Origin: Rhodoligotrophos appendicifer
Lineage (GTDB): Bacteria > Pseudomonadota > Alphaproteobacteria > Rhizobiales > Im1
Direction of reading: 5' to 3'
Length of the DNA stretch: 64,000 nucleotides
Assembly (NCBI RefSeq): GCF_007474605.1
Contig: NZ_VHKL01000004.1
Span: 434,001-498,000 of the forward strand
A model generated the notes under the pieces. The model saw nothing but the letters and a program-made list of their open reading frames with translations, searched no databases and was not told the DNA's origin. A program made the position numbers and the translations under genes. Below, one piece after another: positions 47,384-57,078 of the stretch. Position 1 is the stretch's first letter. Each line of letters starts with the position of its first letter.

Positions 47384-48325
47384 ATGAAACTGCATGATCT
47401 GCCTGCCACCACCGATATCCCGGCCTCCGCCCGTCCCATGGACTGGGACAAGCTCCGCATCTTCCACGCCGTAGCCGATGCCGGTAGCTTCACTCATGCG
47501 GGACGCGACCTGGGACTGTCCCAATCCGCAGTCAGCCGGCAGATCAGCGCTCTTGAGGCCGATCTGCGGGTGCCGCTCTTTCATCGCCATGCGCGGGGCC
47601 TGATCCTCACCGAGCAGGGCGAGCTGCTGTACCGCACCGCCCATGAGGTCTTCACCAAGCTTGCTGCCGCCCAGACGCGGCTCATGGACTCCAAGGACAA
47701 GCCCTCGGGTCATCTGCGCCTCACCACGACCGTCGGCTTGGGTTCTGTCTGGCTCACGCCCCGGATCGGCGAGTTCATGGAGCTCTATCCTGAGATCAGC
47801 GTCGAACTCATGCTCGACGATCGGGAACTCGACCTCGGAATGCGCGAGGCCGACATCGCCATACGTATGCGCAGGCCGGTGCAGCCCGATCTGATCCAGC
47901 GCAAACTCTTCACCGTGCACTATCATCTCTATGCAGCAGCGGAATATGTCCGTCGTCATGGTGCACCGCGAACGGTGAGCGAACTGGACGATCACATGGT
48001 TCTCGCCTTCGGTCACGCGCCCACCTATCTGGCCAATGTGAACTGGCTCGAACATGCCGGCCGGCCCCCCGGCAGCCCTCGCGCTTCGGTACTTCGAATC
48101 AACAATGTCTATGGCCTGCGCCGGGCGGTTGAGGCGGGGGTCGGCATCGCCTCCCTACCCGATTATGCAGTGGGCCGCGACAGCGGTCTCATCCAGGTGA
48201 TTCCTGAGGCGGAGGTGCCTGAATTTGACACATATCTGGTTTATCCTGAGGAGTTGAAGACCTCGAAGCGGGTGGCTGTGTTTCGGGATTTCATCGTCAC
48301 CAAGGCCAAGGAATGGCAGTTTTGA
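47384..48325 (+). CDS. LysR-family regulator
   Basis: A 313-residue regulator with the helix-turn-helix at about 20-78 (MDWDKLRIFHAVADAGSFTH, LGLSQSAVSRQISALEADLR) and an effector-binding domain (SGHLRLTTTVGLGSVWLTPR onward). I chose the ATG at 47384; the longer frame from 47273 overlaps trxB. It lies 25 bases after trxB in the same direction, an arrangement common in Hyphomicrobiales. The target is unknown. Confidence 0.92.
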   Translation: MKLHDLPATTDIPASARPMDWDKLRIFHAVADAGSFTHAGRDLGLSQSAVSRQISALEADLRVPLFHRHARGLILTEQGELLYRTAHEVFTKLAAAQTRLMDSKDKPSGHLRLTTTVGLGSVWLTPRIGEFMELYPEISVELMLDDRELDLGMREADIAIRMRRPVQPDLIQRKLFTVHYHLYAAAEYVRRHGAPRTVSELDDHMVLAFGHAPTYLANVNWLEHAGRPPGSPRASVLRINNVYGLRRAVEAGVGIASLPDYAVGRDSGLIQVIPEAEVPEFDTYLVYPEELKTSKRVAVFRDFIVTKAKEWQF

Positions 48326-48475
48326 GGCCCTTGTGACGCGCGTTCAGGAGCATCTTTCGCCGCCCCTCGTCACCCACCCTGATGAGCAAGGTTCTGTTTT
48401 CAAATGTCTTTTCAAACTGACAAGAAGGGCTGAACAGTTCAATTGTGCAGCGCCGAAGTCTCTACCACAACAAAG

Positions 48476-48504
48476 TTGACGTTCGCGTAAAGATCACGAT
48501 TTTA
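48476..48504 (+). promoter_or_regulatory. Candidate promoter in the ureohydrolase leader
   Basis: TTGACG (48476-48481) and ATTTTA (48499-48504) lie 17 bases apart. The perfect inverted repeat GCCATGC/GCATGGC (48505-48525) follows at once and could be an operator or the first hairpin of the transcript. Confidence 0.4.
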
Positions 48505-48510
48505 GCCATG

Positions 48511-48738
48511 CCGCCGCCGCATGGCTACCATGTTCAACGTTTGCTTGTTAATCGGGCGATCATTGCGCAAATTATCACCACGCACTCGATAGAGCGCGTG
48601 AAGCGGAAATTACTCCCTCCCCTTACTTTCCGCTTGCTGGTCAACCGTTCCCCTCACCCCAGGTTGGCCCAGCGTGCCCTGGCTAGGGCATCAAGGGACT
48701 TAAGCCGGATCCTAACAGATCCGGCTCTTTTCTTTTTT
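48511..48738 (+). ncRNA. Possible short transcript or attenuated leader
   Basis: A transcript from the promoter above would end at the terminator at 48703-48738 after about 230 bases, 168 bases before the ureohydrolase ATG. Either it is an independent small RNA or the terminator is conditional and controls the downstream gene. No known riboswitch class could be matched by eye. Confidence 0.3.
48703..48738 (+). terminator. Strong intrinsic terminator
   Basis: AGCCGGATC (48703-48711) pairs perfectly with GATCCGGCT (48718-48726) around CTAACA and is followed by CTTTTCTTTTTT. This is the clearest terminator of the window. Confidence 0.8.
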
Positions 48739-48906
48739 GGCCCCTTTTCCGGAGCCTTCAAGCGTCCGCGCATCGTGGACACGAACCTGCTGCTCCCCTC
48801 ATTCCCCGCAAGCCTCTGCCCCCGCGCGAAATTTGCGCATGACAACGCGCCAATCCTGAGCGGTAATCCGTCCTCAGCGCCGGCAGCGCAAGGAGAGGAC
48901 ACGGAC

Positions 48907-49992
48907 ATGGCTTACCCGAGCTGGCAGGAAATTCGGAAAGGGTCGATCGACAACACCTATTCCTTCATGAACCCCTGGTATGTCCCGATGATCGCCGCCG
49001 ACATGCCGACCTTCATGGCGCGTCCCCATGCGACCACGCCGGAAGAGCTTGCCGGCGCCGATGTGGTCATCATCGGCGCACCCTATGTCGCGGGCTGGGG
49101 CGGTTATATGGGCGTCGATGCCGAGGAATGGCTCGCCGCCCCCAAGCGCATCCGCCAGCAGTCGATCCGCTACGGCTCGGGCTATATCCAGGACTTCGAC
49201 CTCGATGTCTTCGAGCATCTGAAGGTCGTCGACTATGGCGATGCGGATATTCCGCCGGAATGTCTGGTCGCTCCCACGGCGGAAAATGTGTTGCGCGCTC
49301 AGGCGGCCGTGGAGAAAAAGGTGAATGACGCCATGGCCGCCGGCGCCGTGCCGGTGGTGATCGGCCAGAACAGCCCCTGCGGCTCCTTCGCCATCGCCAA
49401 GGTCGTCTCCGAGCGCACCAAGGGCAATGTCGGCTGCGTGTCCCTCGACACCCATTGGGATATCGCGCCCATGGACAAGCTCACCATGGACCCGCGCATC
49501 GCCGGCTCCGATTCCTGGAAATACAAATGCTACGAGCTTCTCGACAATTTCGACCAGCGGCACCTCGTCGAGATCGGCGAGCGCGGCATGCACGAGAACA
49601 AGGACATGGTGCGGATGTTCCTGAGCAAGGGCACCCACTTCTATCCCATGTGGAAGATCCGCTCCGGGCTGGGGATCGAGGGCCTGGTGAACGAGCTCCA
49701 TCACGCCTATGACGGGACCGACGCCGTCTATTGCCACTGGGACATGGATGTCCTCGGTGGTGCCGGCCCGGCGCCGGGCGACATTCTGGGGGAATTGGCC
49801 GAGCCTTTCGGCATGTCGGATTACGAGGTCATCCGCCTCGCCCATGAAGTCGGCCGCCGCGGGCTTGCAGCCCTCTCCTTCATCTGCATTCCGCCCGGTT
49901 CGGCCGCGACCTACCGGGTCCTGGTCTATGTCATCATGTATATGTGCGCGGGCCTCGCCATGCGGAAGATCGCGGCAGCATCCGAAAAATGA
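48907..49992 (+). CDS. Ureohydrolase (agmatinase/arginase) family protein, divergent
   Basis: A 361-residue member of the arginase/agmatinase fold, whose enzymes split urea from guanidino compounds with two metal ions. The motifs SLDTHWDI (DxHxD) and HWDMDVLGGAGPAPGD (DxD) are present. The first metal motif, normally GGDHS, reads IGQNSPCGS, so one metal-binding His is missing. AGGAGAGG precedes the ATG. The substrate cannot be inferred; agmatine, guanidine or a guanidino acid are options, as is a non-catalytic role. The gene sits behind a long leader with a terminator. Confidence 0.8.
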   Translation: MAYPSWQEIRKGSIDNTYSFMNPWYVPMIAADMPTFMARPHATTPEELAGADVVIIGAPYVAGWGGYMGVDAEEWLAAPKRIRQQSIRYGSGYIQDFDLDVFEHLKVVDYGDADIPPECLVAPTAENVLRAQAAVEKKVNDAMAAGAVPVVIGQNSPCGSFAIAKVVSERTKGNVGCVSLDTHWDIAPMDKLTMDPRIAGSDSWKYKCYELLDNFDQRHLVEIGERGMHENKDMVRMFLSKGTHFYPMWKIRSGLGIEGLVNELHHAYDGTDAVYCHWDMDVLGGAGPAPGDILGELAEPFGMSDYEVIRLAHEVGRRGLAALSFICIPPGSAATYRVLVYVIMYMCAGLAMRKIAAASEK

Positions 49993-50153
49993 TCGATGGA
50001 CCGGCCATCCTGCCGACGGGCGCGATGGAGTGCGTGGAAAGCCTGACCGGCCGGCGGTGGTCTAGACTTTGGGGGAGGTGGCACAGAATGTGATCGCCAT
50101 GTCCCCGTCGAAGCATGTAAGCTCACCGGGAATTCAGGCGCGCGAGTGGCGTT

Positions 50154-51302
50154 TTGGTCCGTCATCCAGGAAAGTTGAGAGGCAGCGTGTTGGTCGTGGC
50201 AGCGGCCTTGAGCCTTTGCCTCCTCACGGGCTGCGACGAGAAGACGACGGAGGCTGCCGCCGCCCCGCCGCCAGCGGTCTCCGTTCAGGCGGCGACCACC
50301 AAGGGCGTCGCCTGGGAGTTCCAGTTCGTTGGCCGCATCAAGGCCATTGAGCAGGTCGAGACCCGGGCGCGTGTCGAGGGTTTCCTGGCGAAGGTTCTGT
50401 TCCGCGAGGGACAGGATGTGAAGGCCGGCGACATCCTCTACCAGATCGAGAAGGACCAGTATCAGGCGCTTGTGGAGCAGGCCCAGGCCGATCTCGTGGC
50501 GGCCCAGGCGGTCGTGGTCAATGCCCAGCTGAAATACGACCGCTCCTTCGGCCTGCGCAAGACCGACAGCGTCCCCCAGTCCAGCGTCGATCAGAACAAG
50601 GCTGACCTCGACAGCGCCAAGGCCGGCGTCCTTCAGAAGGAGGCCATCCTCAAGCAGGCGCAGATCAATCTGAGCTATACCGATATCGCCTCGCCCATCG
50701 ACGGCCGCATCGGGCGGACCACCTATACCCAGGGCAATCTGGTCAACGCCGCATCCGGCGTTCTGGCGACGATCGTGAGCCAGGATCCGATCTACGTGCT
50801 GTTCCCCGTCGGCGTCCGCCAGCTCGAGGAAATTCGCAAGAACCGTGCGCTTCCCGATGGCGGCCAGGCGAAGATCGAGATCATGGTCCAACTGCCCAAT
50901 GGCGACGAATATCCCCATCGTGGCATCTGGAACTACACCGATCCTCAGGTCGACCAGCAGACCGACACGATCAACATGCGCGCGACCTTGCCCAATCCCG
51001 ACCGGCAGTTGGTCGATGGTGAGTTCGTCACCGTTTCGCTGCGGGCCCGGCAGCCCGAACCCCAGCTGGTCGTTCCCCAGGCGGCCCTGCAGACCGACCA
51101 GGCCGGCTATTACGTCATGGTCGTCGGCAGCGACAACAAGGTGGAGCAGCGTCGGGTGCAGACCGGGCAGACCCAGGGCACCGACGTGGTCGTTAATTCC
51201 GGCATCAAGGACGGCGAGAACATCATCGTCGAGGGGGTTCAGAAGGTGCGGCCCGGCCAGACGGTGACCGCCACGACCCTTGCACCCGAACAAGGCGCCT
51301 GA
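50154..51302 (+). CDS. RND efflux periplasmic adaptor lipoprotein
   Basis: A membrane-fusion protein (up to 382 residues) that links an RND pump to an outer-membrane channel. A lipobox LLTGC near residues 22-26 indicates a lipid-anchored periplasmic protein. It has hairpin and lipoyl parts (RVEGFLAKVLFREGQDVKAG, LSYTDIASPIDGRIGRTTYT) and C-terminal barrel segments. The start is unsure: TTG at 50154 opens the frame, while GTG at 50187 has a better ribosome site (GAGAGG). The pump gene starts three bases after its stop. Confidence 0.9.
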   Translation: MVRHPGKLRGSVLVVAAALSLCLLTGCDEKTTEAAAAPPPAVSVQAATTKGVAWEFQFVGRIKAIEQVETRARVEGFLAKVLFREGQDVKAGDILYQIEKDQYQALVEQAQADLVAAQAVVVNAQLKYDRSFGLRKTDSVPQSSVDQNKADLDSAKAGVLQKEAILKQAQINLSYTDIASPIDGRIGRTTYTQGNLVNAASGVLATIVSQDPIYVLFPVGVRQLEEIRKNRALPDGGQAKIEIMVQLPNGDEYPHRGIWNYTDPQVDQQTDTINMRATLPNPDRQLVDGEFVTVSLRARQPEPQLVVPQAALQTDQAGYYVMVVGSDNKVEQRRVQTGQTQGTDVVVNSGIKDGENIIVEGVQKVRPGQTVTATTLAPEQGA

Positions 51303-51305
51303 GGC

Positions 51306-54300
51306 GTGATCTCGGCCGTTTTCGTCGATCGGCCGCGCCTTGCTTTCGTGATTTCGATCGTCATCACCCTGGCCGGGCTGATTTCGATCTTCACCATCCC
51401 GGTGGCGCAGTTTCCCGACATCGTCCCGCCCCAGGTCACCGTCAGCGGCACCTATCCGGGCGCCGACGCCGAGGTCGTGGAGCAGACCGTCGCGCAGCCC
51501 ATCGAACAGCAGATGAACGGCGTCGACAACGCTCTCTACTACCAGTCGACCAGCGGTGCCGATGGCAGCTACAGCCTCAACGTCACCTTCGCCTTGGGGA
51601 GCGACCCCGACATCAACACGGTCAACGTCCAGAACCGGGCGTCCCTGGCCACCCCCTCTCTGCCCGACGAGGTGACCCGCCAGGGCCTGACGATCCTGAA
51701 GAAGTCCTCGGCCCTTCTCCAGGTCATCCAGCTCTATTCGCCGAAGGGGACCTATGACGCTCTCTATTTGAGCAATTACGCCACCATCAACGTGGTCGAT
51801 CCCATCGCCCGCATCCGCGGCGTCGGCCAGGCCTCCCTGTTCGGCCCCCTGGACTATTCCCTGCGCATCTGGATCGATCCGGACCGCCTCACGGCGCTCA
51901 AACTGTCTCCCAACGACATCATCACCGCTGTCCGCGGTCAGAATGTCCAGGCCGCCCTCGGCCGCGTCGGCTCGGCGCCGGTCTTGCCGGACCAGCAATT
52001 TCAGCTGACCATCAAGACCCAGGGGCGCCTCACCCAGCCGGACGAATTCGGCAAGATTGTCGTCCGCGCCAATCCCGACGGCTCCGTCGTGCGCATCCGT
52101 GACGTCGCCCGCGTCGAGATCGGCGCCCAGTCCTCCGACCGCTACGCCCGCTTCAACGGCGCCCCGGCGGCCTCCATCGGCATCTATCAATCGCCCGGGG
52201 CCAACGCCATCGACGTCGCCAACCAGGTCGAAAAGACCATGCAGGAGCTGTCGGCGCGGTTCCCGGAGGACCTCACCTACAACATGTTCTTCGACACCAC
52301 CGTCTTCGTCCTCTCGACCATCGACGAGGTGATCAAGACGCTGCTCGAAGCCTTCGTGCTCGTGGCGATCGTGGTCTTCCTCTTTCTCGGCAAGCTGCGG
52401 ACCACCATCATTCCCCTCATCGCGGTGCCGGTGTCCATCGTCGGCACCTTCGCGGTCCTGCTGGCGGTCGGCTATTCCGCCAACACCATCTCGCTCCTCG
52501 CTCTGGTGCTGGCCATCGGCATCGTGGTCGACGATGCGATCGTCGTCATCGAAAATGTCGAGCGCGTCATCGAGGAGGAGCCCGAGCTCTCCATTCCCGA
52601 CGCCGTGAAGAAGGCCATGAGCGAGATCACCGGCCCGATCATCGCCATCACCCTCGTGCTTCTGTCGGTGTTCGTGCCCGTGGCCTTCATTCCCGGCATC
52701 TCGGGCGAGCTCTTCCGCCAGTTCGCGGTCAGCGTCTCCGTGGCCATGATGATCTCCGCTTTGAACGCCCTGACCCTCAGCCCGGCGCTCTGCGCGGTGC
52801 TCCTGAAGCGCTCAGCCCCGAGCCGCGGGCCCATGCGCTATGTCCTCGGCGGCATCGACAGGATCCGCGACGGCTATGTCTTCGGCGTCCGCAGGCTGGT
52901 CCGCGTGGCGATACTCGGCGTCGGTCTGGTGGCACTCGCCCTGGCCGGCACCTTCGGCCTCTTCTCCATAACGCCCCAGGGCTTTCTTCCCGAGGAGGAT
53001 CAGGGCGCCTTCTTCGCTGCCATGCGGCTTCCCGAAGGGGCCTCCGTGAACCGGACCCAGGCGATCGCCGAACAGGTCGAGGACATCATCCGCCCCCTGC
53101 CGGGGGTCGAGGGCGCGCTCTCCGTCGTGGGCTTCAACTTCATCGACGGTCTCGCCTCCTCCAACAACGCCTTCTTCGTCATACGCCTCAAGCCTTACGA
53201 GGACCGGACCGACCCTGCCCAGAGTGCCGCCGCCTTGATCGCCAGCCTGCAGCCGCAACTGGCGGCGATCCAGGGGGCCGTCGTCTTCCCCTTCAACCTT
53301 CCCCCCATCCTCGGCCTCGGCAGCACCGGCGGCTTTCAATACGTCCTGGAGGCCTTGCAGGGTCAGCCGCCCGCCGACCTTGCCGCCACCTTGCGGGGCA
53401 TGATGGTCGCGGCCAACCAGCAGCCCGAACTCGGCGGCGTGTTCTCGACCTTCGCCGCCGACACGCCCCAGATCTTCCTCGATATCGATCGCGAGAAGGC
53501 CCAGGTCCTGGGCGTCGAGGTGAGCGACATCTTCTCTGCCCTGCAGGCGACCCTGGGCGGCTTTTACGTCAATGATTTCAACCTGTTCGGCCGGACGTGG
53601 CAGGTCAACATCCAGTCCGAGACCCCCTTCCGCAAATCCGTCGACGACATCTACCGGACCTATGTCCGCAACGCCAAGGGCGACATGGTACCCCTCCGAT
53701 CCCTGGCCGAGGCCCGCCTGGTCCAGGGCACTCAGGCCCTGATCCGCTATAACGGCTTCCGCTCGGCGATCATCAACGGATCGCCCGCGCCGGGCTTCAG
53801 CTCGGGCCAGGCGCTGGCGGCCATGGAGCAGATCTCGGCGACCACCTTGCCGCCCGGCTACAGCTACGAATGGACGGGGACGGCGCTGCAGGAGAAGGGG
53901 GCGAGCGGCCAGACGCCCATCGTGCTCGGCTTGGCCCTGCTCTTCGCCTATCTCTTCCTGGTCGCCCTGTATGAAAGCTGGAACATTCCCATTCCCGTGC
54001 TGCTCTCGGTGAGCGTCGGCGTCCTTGGCGGGGTGGCCGCGGTGTGGCTCTCGGGCATGAGCTTCGACGTCTATGCCCAGATCGGCCTTGTCGTCCTCAT
54101 TGCGCTCGCTGCCAAGAACGGCATTCTGATCGTGGAGTTCGCGGTGGAGGAGCGGCGCAAGGGCAAGACCATCACCGAAGCCGCCATCGAGGGCGCGAGG
54201 CTCCGCTTCCGACCGGTGATGATGACCAGCTTCGCCTTCATCCTGGGCCTCTTGCCGCTGGTGATTGCCGAAGGCGCCGGTGCCGCCAGTCGTCGGGCCG

Positions 54301-54443
54301 TCGGCACGCCGGTCTTCGGCGGGATGATCGCCGCCTCCGTTATCGGCATTTTCGTGATCCCCGCCCTCTACGTGGTCTTCCAATGGCTGCGGGAGAAGGC
54401 GGCCGGCAAAAAGCCCGCAGCCGAGGCCTCCCCCCTCCCGTAA
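51306..54443 (+). CDS. RND multidrug efflux pump, AcrB/HAE1 type
   Basis: A 1045-residue inner-membrane proton-driven exporter with twelve membrane helices and two large periplasmic loops. The proton-relay residues are visible: two Asp in [20 protein letters not shown] and Lys in [19 protein letters not shown]. It begins with GTG three bases after the adaptor gene, so they form one operon. No outer-membrane TolC-like gene is in the operon. The range of exported compounds is unknown. Confidence 0.95.
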   Translation: MISAVFVDRPRLAFVISIVITLAGLISIFTIPVAQFPDIVPPQVTVSGTYPGADAEVVEQTVAQPIEQQMNGVDNALYYQSTSGADGSYSLNVTFALGSDPDINTVNVQNRASLATPSLPDEVTRQGLTILKKSSALLQVIQLYSPKGTYDALYLSNYATINVVDPIARIRGVGQASLFGPLDYSLRIWIDPDRLTALKLSPNDIITAVRGQNVQAALGRVGSAPVLPDQQFQLTIKTQGRLTQPDEFGKIVVRANPDGSVVRIRDVARVEIGAQSSDRYARFNGAPAASIGIYQSPGANAIDVANQVEKTMQELSARFPEDLTYNMFFDTTVFVLSTIDEVIKTLLEAFVLVAIVVFLFLGKLRTTIIPLIAVPVSIVGTFAVLLAVGYSANTISLLALVLAIGIVVDDAIVVIENVERVIEEEPELSIPDAVKKAMSEITGPIIAITLVLLSVFVPVAFIPGISGELFRQFAVSVSVAMMISALNALTLSPALCAVLLKRSAPSRGPMRYVLGGIDRIRDGYVFGVRRLVRVAILGVGLVALALAGTFGLFSITPQGFLPEEDQGAFFAAMRLPEGASVNRTQAIAEQVEDIIRPLPGVEGALSVVGFNFIDGLASSNNAFFVIRLKPYEDRTDPAQSAAALIASLQPQLAAIQGAVVFPFNLPPILGLGSTGGFQYVLEALQGQPPADLAATLRGMMVAANQQPELGGVFSTFAADTPQIFLDIDREKAQVLGVEVSDIFSALQATLGGFYVNDFNLFGRTWQVNIQSETPFRKSVDDIYRTYVRNAKGDMVPLRSLAEARLVQGTQALIRYNGFRSAIINGSPAPGFSSGQALAAMEQISATTLPPGYSYEWTGTALQEKGASGQTPIVLGLALLFAYLFLVALYESWNIPIPVLLSVSVGVLGGVAAVWLSGMSFDVYAQIGLVVLIALAAKNGILIVEFAVEERRKGKTITEAAIEGARLRFRPVMMTSFAFILGLLPLVIAEGAGAASRRAVGTPVFGGMIAASVIGIFVIPALYVVFQWLREKAAGKKPAAEASPLP

Positions 54444-54470
54444 AGCGGCGGCTCTGGGATTTTGGAGCCT

Positions 54471-55391
54471 TCATCCAACGCCGAAGGCATCCGCCTTCAC
54501 AAGCTCGTCCAGCAGGGACGCCTCCAGATAATGGCTGAAGGAATCCACCAGGTTGAACGATCGCGTCGCCCGCGGCCGGATCAGCCAGACATCGAACTGC
54601 ACCGCCGGTTCGAAGCGCAGCACCGCGAAGTCCGGTCGGTCGATGTTGTAGACGCAGATCGGATCGACGATGGCGATCCCGGCATTCGCCGCCACGAAGG
54701 AGCATGTGGTCTCCGACTGTCCGGTCTCGATCCGGATCTCCCGCGGCACGCGCAATTCGTCGAACACCCGGTCGATGATGGTGCGCGAATGGTCCTGCGG
54801 TCCCAGCGAGATGAAGGCCTCGCCGGCAAGGTCCCGGGCATGCACCACCCCGGCCTCCGCCAACCTATGTTTCCGCGGAACGATGCAGACCGTGCGCATC
54901 CGGTACAGAAGTGTGCTCTCCACTTCCGGCCGGTCGCCGGGCAGCACGCTCAAGCCGATATCGACATTCTGGGCGGCCACCGCATCGATCAGGCTCTGCG
55001 ACCGCATGCTTTCGAGATGGAACCGGACATCTTCGCGATCGGCGGCGAAGGCCTGCACGATTTCCGGCACGATCCGCCGCGCCACGGTAGGAAAGGCGGC
55101 GATCTTCACCGAGCCCCAGCTCTGGTCGCGCAACGCCGCCGCCACGCGCGCGATGCGGCCGACCCCGACGAACATGCGCTGCACCTCCGTATAGAGGGCT
55201 TCCGCCTCCCGTGTGGGAATGATCTTGCTGCCACGGCGCTCGAAGAGTTTGAACCCGCAGCCGCGCTCCAATTGCCCCAGCAGCTGGCTGACGGCCGGTT
55301 GCGAGACACCCAGCCGCTCTGCGGCGCGCGTGACGCTGCCCGCCGTGATCACCTCCTGGAAGGCTTCCAATTGTCGGATTTTCACGGGCAC
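54471..55391 (-). CDS. LysR-family regulator of the divergent ABC operon
   Basis: A 306-residue regulator with the helix-turn-helix at the N-terminus (KIRQLEAFQEVITAGSVTRA, LGVSQPAVSQLLGQLERG) and an effector domain. I chose GTG at 55391, with GTG 55385 as alternative; the open frame to 55583 runs into the divergent gene. A perfect LysR-type palindrome lies right at its start. It probably controls the transporter operon and itself. Confidence 0.9.
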   Translation of the reverse strand: MPVKIRQLEAFQEVITAGSVTRAAERLGVSQPAVSQLLGQLERGCGFKLFERRGSKIIPTREAEALYTEVQRMFVGVGRIARVAAALRDQSWGSVKIAAFPTVARRIVPEIVQAFAADREDVRFHLESMRSQSLIDAVAAQNVDIGLSVLPGDRPEVESTLLYRMRTVCIVPRKHRLAEAGVVHARDLAGEAFISLGPQDHSRTIIDRVFDELRVPREIRIETGQSETTCSFVAANAGIAIVDPICVYNIDRPDFAVLRFEPAVQFDVWLIRPRATRSFNLVDSFSHYLEASLLDELVKADAFGVG

Positions 55392-55394
55392 CCC

Positions 55395-55409
55395 ATAAGT
55401 TTCACTTAT
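55395..55409. promoter_or_regulatory. LysR-type operator (T-N11-A palindrome)
   Basis: ATAAGT-TTC-ACTTAT, a perfect 15-bp palindrome with the T-N11-A core that LysR-type regulators bind. It lies four bases upstream of the lysR start and 97 bases before the ABC substrate-binding gene. Confidence 0.6.
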
Positions 55410-55505
55410 TCTGCTGCGAAGTAAAACTATTTGAAAATTATGGCGCGTCCAGCGATCCTTGCTGCGCAAAGGCAAAAGCCGGCACCACCATTTGAGGGGA
55501 CCTCG

Positions 55506-56342
55506 ATGATTAAGCTGTTCAGAACTCTGATTGCTGCTGTCTCGCTGATCACCATGGGGACGAGTCTCACAGGCGCGGCCCATGCCGACCAGCTCGACCG
55601 GGTCAAGGAGCGCGGCAAGCTCATCGTCGGAATTAAGAACGACTACAAGCCCTTCGGCTTCCTGGACAGCAAGGGCGAGATCATCGGCTTTGAGGTCGAC
55701 CTGGCGAAAGCGGTCGCCAAGGAGATCCTCGGATCGGAGACGGCGATCGAGTTGGTCCCCGTGGTCGCCTCGAACCGGATCGAGTTTTTGAACCAGGGCC
55801 GCATCGATGTGATTTTCGCGACCCTCGGCCGTAATCCTGATCGGGCCAAGGTGATCGACTTCACCAACGACTATTACATGATGGGCGGCGTCGTGGTGCT
55901 CGCGGCCAAGGATACCACCATCAAGGCCTGGGAAGACCTCAAGGGCCGCAAGGTCTGCGGCATCCAGGGCAACATGTACAACCGGCCTCTGGCGGAGAAG
56001 TGGGGCGCCGAGACCGTTCTGTTCCCCGGCACCTCTGAGATGTTCAAGGCCTTTCAGGATAGCCGCTGCGAGGCGATCGCCTTCGATCAGGCGATCCTGA
56101 CCCAGAAGGCCAATGAGGACGGCTGGAAGGGCAAATATGCCGTCGTTCTGCCCGCTTACGAGTTCGTGCCCATCGCCGGTGGCCTACGCAAGGGTGAGCC
56201 GGCCTTCCAGGCGGCGGTGAACAAGGCCATCACCGCGGCTGAAGCTGCCGGTGTGCTCACCGGCGCCGAGAAGACCTTCGGCATGGGCGAGTCCGACTTC
56301 GTCACCAAGCAGGCCGCCGCGGCCAAGGCGAAGACCAACTGA
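55506..56342 (+). CDS. Amino-acid-type ABC transporter substrate-binding protein
   Basis: A 278-residue periplasmic binding protein with a signal peptide (MIKLFRTLIAAVSLITMGTS, cleavage near AHA) and the SBP family 3 fold (LIVGIKNDYKPFGFLDSKGE, then IGFEVDLAKAVAKEI, later AIAFDQAILTQKANEDG). AGGGGA precedes the ATG. It is the first gene of a transporter operon for a polar amino acid or related acid; the substrate is not readable. Confidence 0.92.
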   Translation: MIKLFRTLIAAVSLITMGTSLTGAAHADQLDRVKERGKLIVGIKNDYKPFGFLDSKGEIIGFEVDLAKAVAKEILGSETAIELVPVVASNRIEFLNQGRIDVIFATLGRNPDRAKVIDFTNDYYMMGGVVVLAAKDTTIKAWEDLKGRKVCGIQGNMYNRPLAEKWGAETVLFPGTSEMFKAFQDSRCEAIAFDQAILTQKANEDGWKGKYAVVLPAYEFVPIAGGLRKGEPAFQAAVNKAITAAEAAGVLTGAEKTFGMGESDFVTKQAAAAKAKTN

Positions 56343-56366
56343 GGACTGTGAATCGGGCCCGCCGCC

Positions 56367-57074
56367 ATGGAGCTGGATTTCGGATGGCTGGCGGACCCGC
56401 TGTACCAGCAGTGGCTGCTCCGCGGCGTCGGCACGACCCTGTTGCTGAGTGCATTGGGGATCGTGTTGATGCTGATCATCGGCATCCTTGGAGCCGCCTG
56501 CCTCCACTTCAAGCTGCCGGTCCTCGAACTCGTCGTCACCATCATCGTCGAGCTGCTCCGCAACACCCCGCCTTTGGTGCAGCTCTTCTTTCTCTACTTT
56601 CTGCTCTCGGAAATCGGTCTCTCCCTCACCGATCCCGCCACCGGGCGCAGCATTCCCCTGTTCACCGGCTTCACCTGCGTGGTCCTGTCGCTCGGGCTCT
56701 ATAACGGGGCGATTGCGGTCGAGATCATCCGCTCCGGCCTTCTCGCCGTGCCGCGCGAGACCATCGAGGGGGCGAGGTCCCTCGGCTATACGAGGCTGCA
56801 GATCTTCCGCTATGTCGAACTGCCCATGGGGCTGCGTCTGACCATTCCAGCCATGACGAACAATGTCGTCAGCCTCATCAAGACCTCGTCCCAGGCCGTC
56901 CTCGTCGCCGTCGCCGACCTCATGTATTACGCGACCCAGATCATGCTCGAGAACTTCCGCAACCTGGAGGTCATGGTTCTGATCTGGGTGATCTACATCC
57001 TGATCGCGACCTTCGCGGTGCTGGTCATCGGCCGCATCGCGGCCGCGACCCGCATTCCCGGCTACGGGGTATGA
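56367..57074 (+). CDS. Amino-acid-type ABC transporter permease 1
   Basis: A 235-residue HisM/GlnP-type inner-membrane permease with about five helices. The EAA loop that contacts the ATPase reads EGARSLGYTRLQIFRYVELP. It follows the binding protein by 24 bases and precedes the second permease by four, so the transporter uses a heterodimeric channel. Confidence 0.92.
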   Translation: MELDFGWLADPLYQQWLLRGVGTTLLLSALGIVLMLIIGILGAACLHFKLPVLELVVTIIVELLRNTPPLVQLFFLYFLLSEIGLSLTDPATGRSIPLFTGFTCVVLSLGLYNGAIAVEIIRSGLLAVPRETIEGARSLGYTRLQIFRYVELPMGLRLTIPAMTNNVVSLIKTSSQAVLVAVADLMYYATQIMLENFRNLEVMVLIWVIYILIATFAVLVIGRIAAATRIPGYGV

Positions 57075-57078
57075 CGCC

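Larger units (their letters stand above)
48326..48906. other. Long leader region of the ureohydrolase gene
   Basis: About 580 bases without a supported gene. It contains a candidate promoter, an inverted repeat, a small hairpin (GCCCT-GGCT-AGGGC near 48676) and a strong terminator (separate entries). The ureohydrolase frame stays open back to 48445, but that part is not protein-like. Confidence 0.45.

Noticed and set aside
48326-48906. Guanidine riboswitch ahead of the ureohydrolase gene
   Set aside because: None of the consensus boxes of the known guanidine classes could be found by eye, although a leader with a terminator is present.
48445-48906. N-terminal extension of the ureohydrolase frame
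   Set aside because: The extension is not protein-like, contains the strong terminator, and the ATG at 48907 has an excellent ribosome site.
49926-52190. 754-codon minus-strand frame opposite the efflux adaptor and pump
   Set aside because: Composition typical of an antisense shadow; the plus-strand RND genes carry all family motifs.
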